Positions 32,510 to 40,816 of a stretch of DNA of 64,000 nt are shown here, piece after piece. Position numbers and translations under genes: made by a program. Source of the DNA: Pseudobacteroides cellulosolvens ATCC 35603 = DSM 2933. GTDB taxonomy: Bacteria; Bacillota; Clostridia; Acetivibrionales; DSM-2933. Below the pieces are notes generated by a model. It saw only the letters and a list, made by a program, of their open reading frames with translations. It searched no databases and had not been told where the DNA came from. Numbering within the stretch: the stretch's first letter is position 1; every line of letters begins with the position of its first letter. The stretch covers positions 4,970,001 through 5,034,000 of the forward strand of contig NZ_LGTC01000001.1 in assembly GCF_001262605.1 (NCBI RefSeq). The letters are read 5' to 3'.

Positions 32510-32962
32510 TCATTTTGTATCTCCTATTTTTACACCATAAAGTTTCTCCATGGCATTCATTGTAATCAACCACACCTTGCCGCTTTTCCTATAATCAACA
32601 CCTTCAATAAGTTTTTCGCCAGTAACCTTGTGCCTTAGAGTGCTAGGATCAATACCCCAAATCTCTGCAGCTTCGGAAAATGTAAGTACCTCTGAGATTA
32701 TGCTAGGGCAGGAGGGACCTTGCGTGGCATTTATCTCTACATGATGCACTTTAAAATTTGAATCAGAAACAGACTCAAACATGATTGCTTGGTAACCATC
32801 TTCCTTTATGGCATTAACCTCTCCTGAAATGCTTCTATTGTTTATATTATTAATAGTAAGCTTATCTCCAACCTTAACTACTATTTCTGATATTTTTTGC
32901 CTCTTCCCCACTTTTCCTCCACAACCATCACGCAACCGTGAATATTTATTATATATTATCAC
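32510..32962 (-). CDS. HTH-containing accessory regulator
   Basis: About 150 residues (start uncertain). The N-terminal half is a β-rich segment (VKVGDKLTINNINNRSISGE). The C-terminal half has an HTH, EVLTFSEAAEIWGIDPSTLR, followed by KLIEGVDYRKSGKVWLITMN and AMEKLYG, a combination seen in small DNA-binding proteins of mobile elements. A TCGTGAAAA/TTTTCACGA inverted repeat sits just upstream of the start, suggesting autoregulation. Confidence 0.65.
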   Translation of the reverse strand: MIIYNKYSRLRDGCGGKVGKRQKISEIVVKVGDKLTINNINNRSISGEVNAIKEDGYQAIMFESVSDSNFKVHHVEINATQGPSCPSIISEVLTFSEAAEIWGIDPSTLRHKVTGEKLIEGVDYRKSGKVWLITMNAMEKLYGVKIGDTK

Positions 32963-32966
32963 TCAA

Positions 32967-32995
32967 TCGTGAAAATCGCAATGCTGTTTTCACGA
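32967..32995. promoter_or_regulatory. inverted repeat TCGTGAAAA/TTTTCACGA
   Basis: Perfect 9-bp arms with an 11-base spacer, a few bases upstream of the HTH gene start. A further related half-site (ACCGTGAATA) lies at ~32936. A symmetric operator for the adjacent HTH protein is inferred. Confidence 0.55.
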
Positions 32996-33053
32996 AAAAA
33001 TTAAAGCTACAGGCATAATATTAACACTCATAGCTGTAGCATTTAAACCATTT

Positions 33054-33257
33054 TTAACCAACATATTCTTGGCAAAGCATTATTTCTTCAATTTCATTTA
33101 ATGGTAGCAATCCTAATCTTAACAGTTTTTTAAGTATTTCTGTTGAGGTTTTTCTTCCATTTATAAAATTTAATTCTGCCCTTATACCTGTGAATTTATC
33201 ATGATAAATGAGCTGATAGCCATTAGTAAGTTTTATTATATTAAACTTGCTATTCAC
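33054..33257 (-). CDS. small hypothetical protein
   Basis: 67 residues from a GTG at 33257 with GGAGG ten bases upstream. It starts NSKFNIIKLTNGYQLIYHDK, then GIRAELNFINGRKTSTEILK and a helical end LLPLNEIEEIMLCQEYVG. The good ribosome binding site and balanced composition favour a real gene. No function assigned. Confidence 0.55.
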   Translation of the reverse strand: MNSKFNIIKLTNGYQLIYHDKFTGIRAELNFINGRKTSTEILKKLLRLGLLPLNEIEEIMLCQEYVG

Positions 33258-33395
33258 TTTCTAACCGCCTCCAAATATTCCAATAAAATTACTGGATTAT
33301 ATCATCTTTTCACCTTAATTTTACAACAAATCATATCAATTAACGATATTTAATAACAAAAAACTCCCGGCTTTAATTCGAGAGTTCAACTATCT

Positions 33396-33968
33396 TTATT
33401 CAATAAACCTTATGTACTGTTTTAGCCCATCATTTTCTTCTGTTATGTCGATATAACCCTGTTCCTCATAGAAACTACATAGTTTTTTCGAAGGCTTGCA
33501 TTCAAGCAAAATTAGTCTTCCTCCAACAATATCTCTTGCCTCACTAATAAGCCTGTAGCAATCCTCAAGCATCCTTGTCCCCGGAAGCATACCCTTTGTG
33601 TAATGTGTATCTCTTCCCAATTGCCCAATCAGGTATACCACAAGGTTTTGCTCTTTATCCGACTGATTACCCAGCCTTTTTCTGAGCGTTTTAGACATCG
33701 TTTCAAAAACAGGAATTTTCATTGTTTTCATTGCGATTGAAAAGTAGCCTATTATTTTAAACTCGCCTGTTTCTTCAAGCCTTGCTTCATCAAAATATAC
33801 ATAAGTACGGCACTTATCCCTTTTTTCATACTCTACCGCCTTATTCCTTATAAAATCTGTTATATCATCATCCTTATCACAACAAAAAAGAGAGAACGCG
33901 TCTCTCCATAAATCCTCATTAATATCCTCTGCTTTTATTAAGCTTTGGAGCGAAGCATACCCAATAAT
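33396..33968 (-). CDS. GNAT-family acetyltransferase, putative toxin
   Basis: About 190 residues when read from near 33968; only an ATT (or another non-standard codon) is available there, while the first in-frame ATG (33731) would remove the N-terminal third. The upstream part LWRDAFSLFCCDKDDDITDF, YVYFDEARLEETGEFKIIGY is in frame with KIPVFETMSKTLRKR, NLVVYLIGQLGRDTHYTKGM, GGRLILLECKPSKKLCSFYE and EQGYIDITE, a GNAT fold. It overlaps the upstream 57-residue gene. Coupled translation from the antitoxin stop region is inferred; a TacT-like tRNA-acetylating toxin is one possibility. Confidence 0.6.
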   Translation of the reverse strand: MIGYASLQSLIKAEDINEDLWRDAFSLFCCDKDDDITDFIRNKAVEYEKRDKCRTYVYFDEARLEETGEFKIIGYFSIAMKTMKIPVFETMSKTLRKRLGNQSDKEQNLVVYLIGQLGRDTHYTKGMLPGTRMLEDCYRLISEARDIVGGRLILLECKPSKKLCSFYEEQGYIDITEENDGLKQYIRFIE

Positions 33969-34111
33969 TTTTCCTCACTCCTTCTCATATCAGCAATGGC
34001 ATTTTTAGAATCTATATGCAAAGGCTTTGTAGTGTCAACAGCCTTTTCAAGTCTCTCAACGGTCTCTTTTTTTGTTATAGCAAAATCCTTTGTAAATGAA
34101 ACAGTAGCCAT
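33938..34111 (-). CDS. putative antitoxin of the GNAT pair
   Basis: 57 residues from the ATG at 34111, with AGAGGTG upstream. It is helical and charged: MATVSFTKDFAITKKETVER, LEKAVDTTKPLHIDSKNAIA and RRSEEKLLGMLRSKA. Size, order (antitoxin first) and overlap with the acetyltransferase gene fit a type II toxin-antitoxin pair. The N-terminal strand followed by two helices would suit a small DNA-binding antitoxin fold, but no family was recognised. Confidence 0.55.
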   Translation of the reverse strand: MATVSFTKDFAITKKETVERLEKAVDTTKPLHIDSKNAIADMRRSEEKLLGMLRSKA

Positions 34112-34232
34112 TTTAAAACACCTCTTTCTATCTTGTGGCTCTAGTATTATTATACGCCAAAGTGAAGAAAAAATCAAAATTTTTATTAATAAATCAAATT
34201 TCTTAAGGTCGGTTATAAAAGCACCTCCCTAA

Positions 34233-34278
34233 TTGACGATCATGCTTTTACTTCAATTTATAAAAGCATGATTGTCAA
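34233..34278. repeat. 18-bp-stem hairpin
   Basis: TTGACGATCATGCTTTTA pairs with TAAAAGCATGATTGTCAA (one wobble) across a 10-base loop. It lies between the toxin-antitoxin unit and an orphan coding fragment, and could be a terminator on the plus strand (AATAATTTTAT follows) or a rearrangement scar. Confidence 0.65.
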
Positions 34279-34283
34279 AATAA

Positions 34284-34649
34284 TTTTATGCAATTGCTAA
34301 GGCTTTTTCCAGCATAAATACATCAAAAAACTTCTCAAGGAATTCAATACTTGAAACCGCCATTGAAGAATTTGTCCTATCCTCAAAGGAGAAAAAAATC
34401 AATTACATTAAATATGTTGCTTGCTACAGGATGTCTCCTATTCAAGCTATAACCCATTATGCAAAGGTAAAGAGCATAGAAGCATCACCCATTAAACCTT
34501 CTAAAAAACTGATTACATTTGATGGCTGTCCAATAGAACTTGACTTACCTATAGTTCTTGGGGAGGCAAACGCAAATTCAATGAGGTCTCCAAGATATAC
34601 TACTCTTGAAAGGCTTATGAACCCAAAGGAAATCTCAGACCTGTTATGA
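34284..34649 (+). pseudogene. orphan 3' coding fragment
   Basis: An open frame of about 121 codons with no acceptable start: SSINTSKNFSRNSILETAIE, EFVLSSKEKKINYIKYVACY, then PSKKLITFDGCPIELDLPIV and LERLMNPKEISDLL. The first segment looks like a ribbon-helix-helix-type helix pair. Only the internal ATG at 34431 is available. It is probably the 3' part of a gene cut by the hairpin-bearing junction at ~34280. Function unknown. Confidence 0.45.
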
Positions 34650-34677
34650 AGCAGAACATTCTAACTCAAATGACCGC

Positions 34678-34740
34678 AAACGAAAAAATCACCCGCAAAG
34701 ACGTTTTTGTGTACCATCTTTGCGGGTGATTTTTTCGTTT
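34678..34740. terminator. very strong terminator at the prophage edge
   Basis: A perfect 23-bp stem: AAACGAAAAAATCACCCGCA with AAG, and its complement ending TTTTTTCGTTT, with a 17-base loop. It overlaps the stop codon of the serine recombinase gene on the minus strand and is T-rich in both directions. Confidence 0.9.
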
Positions 34741-36329
34741 TATATTTTCCATTCCAGTTCAATACCGTTTTTAAAGGCGAATTTAATCTCACATTCAGAA
34801 TATACGGTAACATTTTCAACAGTGTTATTCCAAAGTTCCTCGTCAAAGTCGGCCAGAAGCTGGTCACTCTGCCTTATGCTGTTTATAAAGCTTCTCATGC
34901 TTTCACGCTTTGCATTACGCTCCAGCCTTTTATCATTGATTTTTGAAAGACCTGTTCTGGCGGTTTCATACCGGTTCGCAAGGGCTGTATATCTTCTCTG
35001 GTACTCTTTCTGGTCTAAGGCTGAATGTGCATTTTCCTCCACACATTTTCTTAGAAGTTCAGCCACAACCTCGCATTCACTCTGAAGCTTGGCAGTTTCC
35101 TTATCAAGCTCTGAGGTATCCGCCAAGACATTAATTATCTCTTCATAGCACTGTAGTATTTCATCCCTGTTTTTTATTAGGCTGTTGAAAGCCTCCAAAA
35201 ATGCCCCCTTGATTTTATCCTCATAAAGATGCGGTGTCATGCATTTCCTGTCATTCTTAAACTTGCTGTTGCACTGCCAGATTGTCCTTCTATATTTGCT
35301 GGTGGAATGCCACACCTTGCTTCCATAGAAGCTTCCGCACTCACCGCACACAATTTTACCTGAAAAGCTGTTTATACCAGTCTTATAGCCCTTTACTTCT
35401 TTTCGTTTTTTAATCTCGTGCTGTACAAGGTCAAAAGCCTCTGCAGAAATAATGGCAGGATGGCTGTTTTCAACATAATACTGTGGAACTTCTCCTTCGT
35501 TGAGTTTCTTTTTCTTAGTGAGAAAATCCACTGTAAATGTCTTTTGAAGCATAGCCGCTCCTTTGTACTTCTCATTTTGCAGGATGCTCATAACGGTGCT
35601 TTGCTGCCAATTATCTTTACCGGAAGGCGTCGGGACTCCGTTTTCTGTTAAATATTTTGCTATGCCCGATGAGGTCTTTCCTTCAAGGAACATCTTATAT
35701 ATCAGTCTAACAACCGCTGCTTCCTTCTCCACTATTTTCGGCAGGCCGTCTTCGCCCTTTTCATAGCCGAGGAACTGTCCATACGGAAGCATCAGCTTAC
35801 CATCAGCAAAGCGTTTCCTGTGTCCCCATGTGACATTTTCCGAAATGCTTCTGCTTTCTTCCTGGGCAAGGCTGGACATAATCGTTATCAGCAGTTCACC
35901 CTTGCTGTCCAAGGTATATATATTCTCCTTCTCAAAATACACCTCAACGCCCTTTTCCTTAAGCTGTCTGACTGTGGTAAGCGTATCAACGGTATTTCTG
36001 GCAAACCGGCTGACCGATTTGGTTATAATAAGGTCTATTTTGCCATTTAAAGCATCGGCAATCATCCTGTTAAAGCCGTCACGTTTTTTAGTGCTGGTAG
36101 CTGAGATACCCTCATCGGTGTAAACCTCTACAAACTTCCATGCGGTATTTGACTGTATATGCTTTGTATAATAATCAACCTGTGCTTCGTAGCTTGAAAG
36201 CTGCTCATCATTGTCGGTTGAAACCCTTGCATAGGCGGCCACTCTTTTTAACGAAGCCCTTACAGCCGTTGCTGTCGCTAACCTTCCTGTTGTGGCAGGT
36301 ATGACCGTTACTGCTCTTGCTGGCTGCAT
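34740..36329 (-). CDS. large serine recombinase (prophage integrase 1)
   Basis: 529 residues. The resolvase domain has the nucleophile Ser37 in AAYARVSTDND, then KSVSRFARNTVDTL and SLAQEESRSISENV. The recombinase domain contains PKIVEKEAAVVRLIYKMFLE. A zinc ribbon, CGECGSFYGSKVWHS ... WQCNSKFKNDRKC, and a coiled coil (~400-470) follow. GGAGAGGAGG precedes the ATG, and the start overlaps the upstream recombinase by 22 bases. It catalyses integration at an att site. It lies at one end of the prophage and is followed by a strong terminator. Confidence 0.96.
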   Translation of the reverse strand: MQPARAVTVIPATTGRLATATAVRASLKRVAAYARVSTDNDEQLSSYEAQVDYYTKHIQSNTAWKFVEVYTDEGISATSTKKRDGFNRMIADALNGKIDLIITKSVSRFARNTVDTLTTVRQLKEKGVEVYFEKENIYTLDSKGELLITIMSSLAQEESRSISENVTWGHRKRFADGKLMLPYGQFLGYEKGEDGLPKIVEKEAAVVRLIYKMFLEGKTSSGIAKYLTENGVPTPSGKDNWQQSTVMSILQNEKYKGAAMLQKTFTVDFLTKKKKLNEGEVPQYYVENSHPAIISAEAFDLVQHEIKKRKEVKGYKTGINSFSGKIVCGECGSFYGSKVWHSTSKYRRTIWQCNSKFKNDRKCMTPHLYEDKIKGAFLEAFNSLIKNRDEILQCYEEIINVLADTSELDKETAKLQSECEVVAELLRKCVEENAHSALDQKEYQRRYTALANRYETARTGLSKINDKRLERNAKRESMRSFINSIRQSDQLLADFDEELWNNTVENVTVYSECEIKFAFKNGIELEWKI

Positions 36330-37636
36330 ATTGAATTCCTCCTCTCCAAGTAATCCAGCTGGCGCATCCTTGCCTTTTCCCGGTCTTCCTCACTCCAGCT
36401 TTCACTCCGTGATTTATGCTGCCACTGCTTGTCAATCATTTGTCCGTCTTGAAAAACAAACCTGACCAAATTATGCTCTAATACTTGAATTTCTTTAATT
36501 TGCTTCAAAAAATATGTATCATCAAACTCCTGTAGCTCCAAAACCTCTGTCGCTATTGAAAGCAGTATGTCCTCTGGTATTTGTCTGGCATTGCAGGCTT
36601 CCTTCCCAAGCTTCAAATAAGTAGAACAACTCCAAGAAGCCTTTCCTTTTCTGTTTTTCCGTTTATAGTTCTTACCGCAATTGGTGCAAACAATCTTAGA
36701 TGTGAAAGGGTAAACACCTGCAACATTTTTCCCTGCATTTCTTTTTCTATTCCTATCCATAATCTCTTGCGCTTTTTGGAATGTGTCGGGGTCTATAATT
36801 GAAGCATGCGTTTCTTCAGCATAGTATTTAGGAAGAACACCTTTGTTTTTCAGTAGTGATTTTGTCAAATGGTTATCTACATATTTTTTCTGAAGCAGGG
36901 CATTCCCTGCATATTTTTCATTTTTAATAATATCCGCTACTTTATTCGATGTCCAAGTACCTCCCCTGGGTCTATCAACATTCATTCCCCGGAGTTTCTT
37001 GGCTATCAGCGTACAGCCCATTCCGCTGATATAGTCATTAAAAATCATTTCTACAACCTCTGCTTCTTCAGGATTAATTTCAATCTCCCCATTTTTAATA
37101 TGGTATCCAAAAAGAAAGCGCAGGTTTACTATTTCACCTTCAGCAAAACGCTTGCGTATCCTCCACTTGCAATTCTCGCTGACCGATCGGCTTTCCTCCT
37201 GCGCAAATGAAGCGAGGATGGTTAGCATCAGCTCTCCATCCCCGCTCATTGAATGAATATTCTCTTTTTCAAAAAACACATCGACTTCCAAACTCTTTAG
37301 TTCCCGCACTGCTTCCAGCATAGTGACCGTATTTCTCGCAAACCTGGAAATCGATTTAGTAATCACCATGTCTATCTTGCCGTTCCTACAGTCTTTCAGA
37401 AGTCTTTGGAACTCAGCCCTGCTCTCCTTGGTTCCGGTTACCGCCTCATCCGCATATACTCCTGCATACTCCCAGCCACGGTGTTTTTGTATAAAGTCAC
37501 TGTAGTAGCTGACCTGTGCCGAGAGGGAGTGCAGCATGGCATCCTTCCCGCTGGACACTCTGGCATATGCAGCAACACGTTTTTTTGACGGGAGCCTTGC
37601 TGCCAAAGGCTCTATTTTTCTCACTGTTCTTAGCAT
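36308..37636 (-). CDS. large serine recombinase (prophage integrase 2)
   Basis: About 442 residues from the ATG at 37636, chosen because AGGGGGTGG precedes it. The catalytic serine (about residue 28) lies in VAAYARVSSGKD. KSISRFARNTVTML and SFAQEESRSVSENC, the zinc ribbon CTNCGKNYKRKNRK ... WSCSTYLKLGKEAC, and a shorter C-terminal coiled coil than integrase 1 are all present. It is co-transcribed with integrase 1; the two are clearly different paralogs. Tandem serine recombinases in clostridial elements may act together or one may serve excision. Confidence 0.95.
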   Translation of the reverse strand: MLRTVRKIEPLAARLPSKKRVAAYARVSSGKDAMLHSLSAQVSYYSDFIQKHRGWEYAGVYADEAVTGTKESRAEFQRLLKDCRNGKIDMVITKSISRFARNTVTMLEAVRELKSLEVDVFFEKENIHSMSGDGELMLTILASFAQEESRSVSENCKWRIRKRFAEGEIVNLRFLFGYHIKNGEIEINPEEAEVVEMIFNDYISGMGCTLIAKKLRGMNVDRPRGGTWTSNKVADIIKNEKYAGNALLQKKYVDNHLTKSLLKNKGVLPKYYAEETHASIIDPDTFQKAQEIMDRNRKRNAGKNVAGVYPFTSKIVCTNCGKNYKRKNRKGKASWSCSTYLKLGKEACNARQIPEDILLSIATEVLELQEFDDTYFLKQIKEIQVLEHNLVRFVFQDGQMIDKQWQHKSRSESWSEEDREKARMRQLDYLERRNSICSQQEQ

Positions 37637-37701
37637 AAAAACCACCCCCTTGCTTGCTCCAATGATAACTCTGTTTTTGATACAAAGCAAGCTAAAAAGG
37701 C

Positions 37702-37857
37702 TTATATTCCGCCTATTACAGGCTTATATTCCGTTAAAAGAATTTTGTTGATCCTTTTAAAATCATTCATGGTAATAATGCCTTTTGCCAGCATTGCTTT
37801 TGCTATTGACATAGAAACTCTGTAATTTTTCTCACGTTCAAACTGCTCCTTTGTCAC
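37702..37857 (-). CDS. 51-residue SHOCT-like small protein of the integration module
   Basis: GTG at 37857 with AGGAGG seven bases upstream encodes TKEQFEREKNYRVSMSIAK, AMLAKGIITMNDFKRINKIL and a tail LTEYKPVIGGI. The LxxGIIT-xDF-xI pattern is a short helical-hairpin (SHOCT-like) motif. It lies between the HTH-zinc gene, which it overlaps, and the serine recombinase genes, a recurrent order in clostridial integrative elements. A helper role in recombination is inferred. Confidence 0.65.
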   Translation of the reverse strand: MTKEQFEREKNYRVSMSIAKAMLAKGIITMNDFKRINKILLTEYKPVIGGI

Positions 37858-38263
37858 ATTCATCCCTCCTCGTACCAAACCTGCTGGCTATATAGCATTC
37901 ATGCCCGCAGAACTTTCGTTTCTGATTGCCATAGCTGTCAAACTTCTTTCCGCAGCAAGCACAGTCAATGGTATACCATGCTCTTTTCTCAATAATTTCT
38001 GCATTTGCCTTCCACCATGCTTCCCGGCACTTCTGTGAACAAAATTTTGACGGGTGGCCTACTTTGCCTTTTACCAGCAGCCTTCCGCACTGTTTGCAAT
38101 AGTCACCCTTTTCATTTAGTTCTCTTCTAACAGAACCAAGATTGTTTCGTATACAATATGATTTAATTGTGTTTTCAGAAATTCCAAGCTCTATAGCAAT
38201 CTGCCTGTAGCTCTCACCCATGTGCCTCATCCGGCTAATTTTTTCTTTTTGCAAATCAGTCAC
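37838..38263 (-). CDS. HTH plus zinc-finger protein of the integration module
   Basis: 141 residues. The N-terminal sigma-like HTH is MRHMGESYRQIAIELGISEN with TIKSYCIRN. Two zinc ribbons follow: YCKQCGRLLVKGK ... FCSQKCREAWW, and IDCACCGKKFDSYGNQKRKF with CGHECYIA. Such proteins accompany tandem serine recombinases in Clostridia. It is first in a minus-strand unit of four genes ending with integrase 1. It may act as a transcription regulator or recombination directionality factor; neither is shown. Confidence 0.8.
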   Translation of the reverse strand: MTDLQKEKISRMRHMGESYRQIAIELGISENTIKSYCIRNNLGSVRRELNEKGDYCKQCGRLLVKGKVGHPSKFCSQKCREAWWKANAEIIEKRAWYTIDCACCGKKFDSYGNQKRKFCGHECYIASRFGTRRDECDKGAV

Positions 38264-38393
38264 TTACCTCACCCCCAAAACGTAAAAAAGAAGGCACTAA
38301 GCCCTCTCAACCAGATTTCAGACAAAAAAATAGAGGGGTTATTTAAAACCTCTCCAGAAAAGCTTCCTTATTAATGCTATTCCTAATATATTA

Positions 38394-38678
38394 TCATTTA
38401 CATTTAAACATCATCCTTACTGCTTTGACCCCATCCCTGAATGCATATCGATAAAGCATATCGTGGACAATTCCTGACTGTTCGCTTTCAAAGTCTTCAA
38501 GCTTTACAAACATTCCCTGCTGTTCTTCTGTCAGTGTCGCCATGAACTCCTGCTGCAATTCATATGCTTGCACTTTTAACTTTTCATATCTGTTGCTATT
38601 TTTCCCAATAAGGTAGCGCAGCTCCTCTACCCTCTTATCTGCAATTTCTTCAAGATATTTTTTTAATCCGCCAGGCAT
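38394..38678 (-). CDS. small helical prophage protein
   Basis: 94 residues, all-helical: LKKYLEEIADKRVEELRYLI, YEKLKVQAYELQQEFMATLT, EEQQGMFVKLEDFESEQSGI and RDGVKAVRMMFKCK. The ending resembles the helical DUF6809-type small proteins found near clostridial phage integrases. It overlaps the upstream gene by 16 bases. Function unknown. Confidence 0.6.
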   Translation of the reverse strand: MPGGLKKYLEEIADKRVEELRYLIGKNSNRYEKLKVQAYELQQEFMATLTEEQQGMFVKLEDFESEQSGIVHDMLYRYAFRDGVKAVRMMFKCK

Positions 38679-39061
38679 GGTTGAATCCCTCCATTCCTTT
38701 TGGATTCAATATTTTCATTATATATGATTAGATGATGGTGTCTGACTGTTCCCTTCATTTCTTGAGCCATAATCACACGAAAACATATGCCTTCCTTCGT
38801 TCCATGCAGGTATATGATCTCCGACATGGTGCTCTCCGCTGCTTTCAACCTTTCATTCAAGCTCTCAAAAAGAGCGTCAAATTCAGCTGCAGTTCCTTTG
38901 AAATCAAATGCCTTTACGTCTTCTCGCTGCTTATAAAACTTAAGATTTTCCCGGTTCTCCGTTATAAGGCATTTGTTTGCATCTGCCCTCATTCGGTTTA
39001 CAGCCTTCTCCTCCAGCATTTCCCTAAAGACTTCCTCAAAGCTTTTTAAAATGTTCTGCAT
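38663..39061 (-). CDS. hypothetical prophage protein
   Basis: About 132 residues from the ATG at 39061 (AAAGGGG upstream; the longer frame to 39154 lacks a site). It is helical at first (MQNILKSFEEVFREMLEEKA), then DVKAFDFKGTAAEFDALFES and a β-rich part YLHGTKEGICFRVIMAQEMK with GTVRHHHLIIYN. Three consecutive histidines are noteworthy. Not recognised. Together with the 94-residue gene downstream it forms a small operon between lysis and integration modules. Confidence 0.55.
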   Translation of the reverse strand: MQNILKSFEEVFREMLEEKAVNRMRADANKCLITENRENLKFYKQREDVKAFDFKGTAAEFDALFESLNERLKAAESTMSEIIYLHGTKEGICFRVIMAQEMKGTVRHHHLIIYNENIESKRNGGIQPCLAD

Positions 39062-39315
39062 AAATTCACGACCCCTTTCATTTTTTATGAAAGGAAAATA
39101 AGCAAGGCGCACTGCAGGATTAATGGTAACCCCACACTGCGCCTGTAGTATCATTGTGAAAATTGATAGGATAAAGTATAATATTTACAGGGTCGTTGTG
39201 GCAGCAATAGCTGTCGGTGTTAGGTAGTTTGGTTACCTGCATTGGCTTCCGGGTGTTCCTGCACCCGCAAGACACGGCGGCCTTATTTAGTTTCCTTTTG
39301 ATGCGTTACCTGTTT

Positions 39316-39462
39316 TCAAGCCATCAGCCTCTTCAGCAAGGCAGGCTTATTGGCATTTGCCAGTGCCCGCCTGAGCCTTAATGACTCTTCATCTGTTTTC
39401 TTGTTTTCATTAATTTGGGCTAAAGCTTTTTTCACCAGCATATCCACAAATGCCTGTTTCAT
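39316..39462 (-). CDS. 48-residue helical protein
   Basis: ATG at 39462 with AAAGGA upstream encodes MKQAFVDMLVKKALAQINEN, KKTDEESLRLRRALANANKP and ALLKRLMA. Charged, helical, plausible as a small phage protein. The surrounding 39155-39567 stretch holds no other convincing gene. Confidence 0.45.
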   Translation of the reverse strand: MKQAFVDMLVKKALAQINENKKTDEESLRLRRALANANKPALLKRLMA

Positions 39463-39567
39463 GATAGAACACCGTCCTTTATTTTCGCAATTTACATATC
39501 CTTCCTGATATATTACTGTACATGATAACTCTTAATGCCTTACAATGCAAGCGTTTCATGACATTTA

Positions 39568-39765
39568 TCAAAAGCTGTCCTTGCTGGTTGGATCATTGAA
39601 AAAGGCAAATGCCGAAAGAACACCAAATATTAAAGCAGTAAGCTCTTTAAAGCTATCCTCCGTGAGTCCGACAGGTGCCAACAGTCCGTAATTTTTCAGT
39701 ACAAATAAAACCAGTGCCACTACGGCACTCCATGCAACAGGGCTTCTCCATCTTGATTGGTTCAT
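39568..39765 (-). CDS. phage holin (phi-LC3 type)
   Basis: 65 residues: a short N-terminus NQSRWRSPVAW, a first hydrophobic segment SAVVALVLFVLKNYGLL, a turn and a second segment ELTALIFGVLSAFAFFNDPT, which ends TSKDSF. The RWRSPVAW start and FFNDPT end are typical of the phi-LC3 holin family, which permeabilises the membrane for endolysin release. It directly follows the amidase gene. Confidence 0.88.
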   Translation of the reverse strand: MNQSRWRSPVAWSAVVALVLFVLKNYGLLAPVGLTEDSFKELTALIFGVLSAFAFFNDPTSKDSF

Positions 39766-39767
39766 TA

Positions 39768-40484
39768 CTAAATTCCTCCCTTCATTAATAAAGCCGCTAC
39801 CCTTTGTATCAGGATAGCGGCATATTCACCAGCTACATATTTACCTTTTACTGCATTTTCACTCCAATAATCCGGCGACTTTATGATACCGAATTCCTGA
39901 AGCACCTCAAGTTCTTTGTCCAAATTCGGACTTTCTTCCTTATATAATATACCGAAGTAATTCAGTATCCCTTTGGCAATGGCAGTCCCGATTGCCTCTA
40001 TATGGGATATAATCCACTTGGCATCCTCCTGGTTATCATGGTAGGCTGTTTCCACCAATGCGGCAGGCGCTTTGGTATATGCCAGCTCATACATATGCTT
40101 GCCCTGTCCATAAAAGTTGTACCCTTCCTTGACTCCTCTATCCGCTGTCGGTGTCAAAGGTGAAAGCTCCGCATATACAGCCCTTGCCAGCTTTTCGCCG
40201 TTGCCTCCGAACCTGTGGCAGTAAACCTCGCATCCCCTGCCACCGCCCGCATTGCTGTGAACGGCAAAATGGATGTCGGGATTCTTGGAGTTGCTATCGA
40301 CCACTACCTGTGAAAGCGGCCACTCCGGCTTATTCCTGTAGACTGTTACGCTATGCCTCTCAAGCACCTGCTGTGTGACATCCGCCACCTGGTTCATCCG
40401 CTGCTCTTCTGTGCCATAGCCGCCTGCACCTAGATTGTTTTCCTGTGTAGACGGGCTTAGATAAACGCTTTTAGCCATTGCCAT
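39768..40484 (-). CDS. N-acetylmuramoyl-L-alanine amidase (endolysin)
   Basis: 238 residues. The N-terminal amidase_3 domain contains VYLSPSTQENNLGAGGYGTE, HFAVHSNAGGGRGCEVYCH and APAALVETAYHDNQEDAKWI, with the histidine/glutamate zinc ligands of the family. The C-terminal ~60 residues (EVLQEFGIIKSPDYWSENAV) resemble a small S-layer/cell-wall-binding helix module. It cleaves the amide bond of peptidoglycan for host lysis. It is placed between the coiled-coil lysis-associated gene and the holin. Confidence 0.93.
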   Translation of the reverse strand: MAMAKSVYLSPSTQENNLGAGGYGTEEQRMNQVADVTQQVLERHSVTVYRNKPEWPLSQVVVDSNSKNPDIHFAVHSNAGGGRGCEVYCHRFGGNGEKLARAVYAELSPLTPTADRGVKEGYNFYGQGKHMYELAYTKAPAALVETAYHDNQEDAKWIISHIEAIGTAIAKGILNYFGILYKEESPNLDKELEVLQEFGIIKSPDYWSENAVKGKYVAGEYAAILIQRVAALLMKGGI

Positions 40485-40490
40485 CTCCTC

Positions 40491-40799
40491 CTATTCATCC
40501 GAACCTCGTTTTTCAATAATGTCAATCCTGCGATGTGCTGATTTCGTGCTTTCCTCCACCCTTGTAACCCTCTCTGAAAGAATGGATACGCTCTTGTTGG
40601 TGTCCTTTTGCTCCAGAAGGACATCGTCAATCCTTCGTTTGATATACTCGGTATCAGCTTTCAGTTCCCCACGCTCCCTTCCCATAGTGTCACAATCCTT
40701 CTGCACCGACCTTTTTAAAGTAATGCCTCCAAAGATGATGCTACATAATGCCGCTACAGCTGCAATAATTGTATAAACCACCTCCGGCTTCATCCTCAT
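40491..40799 (-). CDS. membrane-anchored coiled-coil lysis-associated protein (XhlA-like)
   Basis: 102 residues: an N-terminal transmembrane helix VVYTIIAAVAALCSIIFGGI followed by a long coiled coil GELKADTEYIKRRIDDVLLE, SILSERVTRVEESTKSAHRR. This layout is reversed relative to XhlA (helix at the C-terminus), so the family name is tentative. Position directly before the amidase supports a lysis-module role. Confidence 0.65.
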   Translation of the reverse strand: MRMKPEVVYTIIAAVAALCSIIFGGITLKRSVQKDCDTMGRERGELKADTEYIKRRIDDVLLEQKDTNKSVSILSERVTRVEESTKSAHRRIDIIEKRGSDE

Positions 40800-40816
40800 C
40801 CCCTCCCGTCTTTACG

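Noticed and set aside
36208..36435. 75-codon frame inside the serine recombinase junction
   Set aside because: Out-of-frame shadow of two well-supported recombinase genes.
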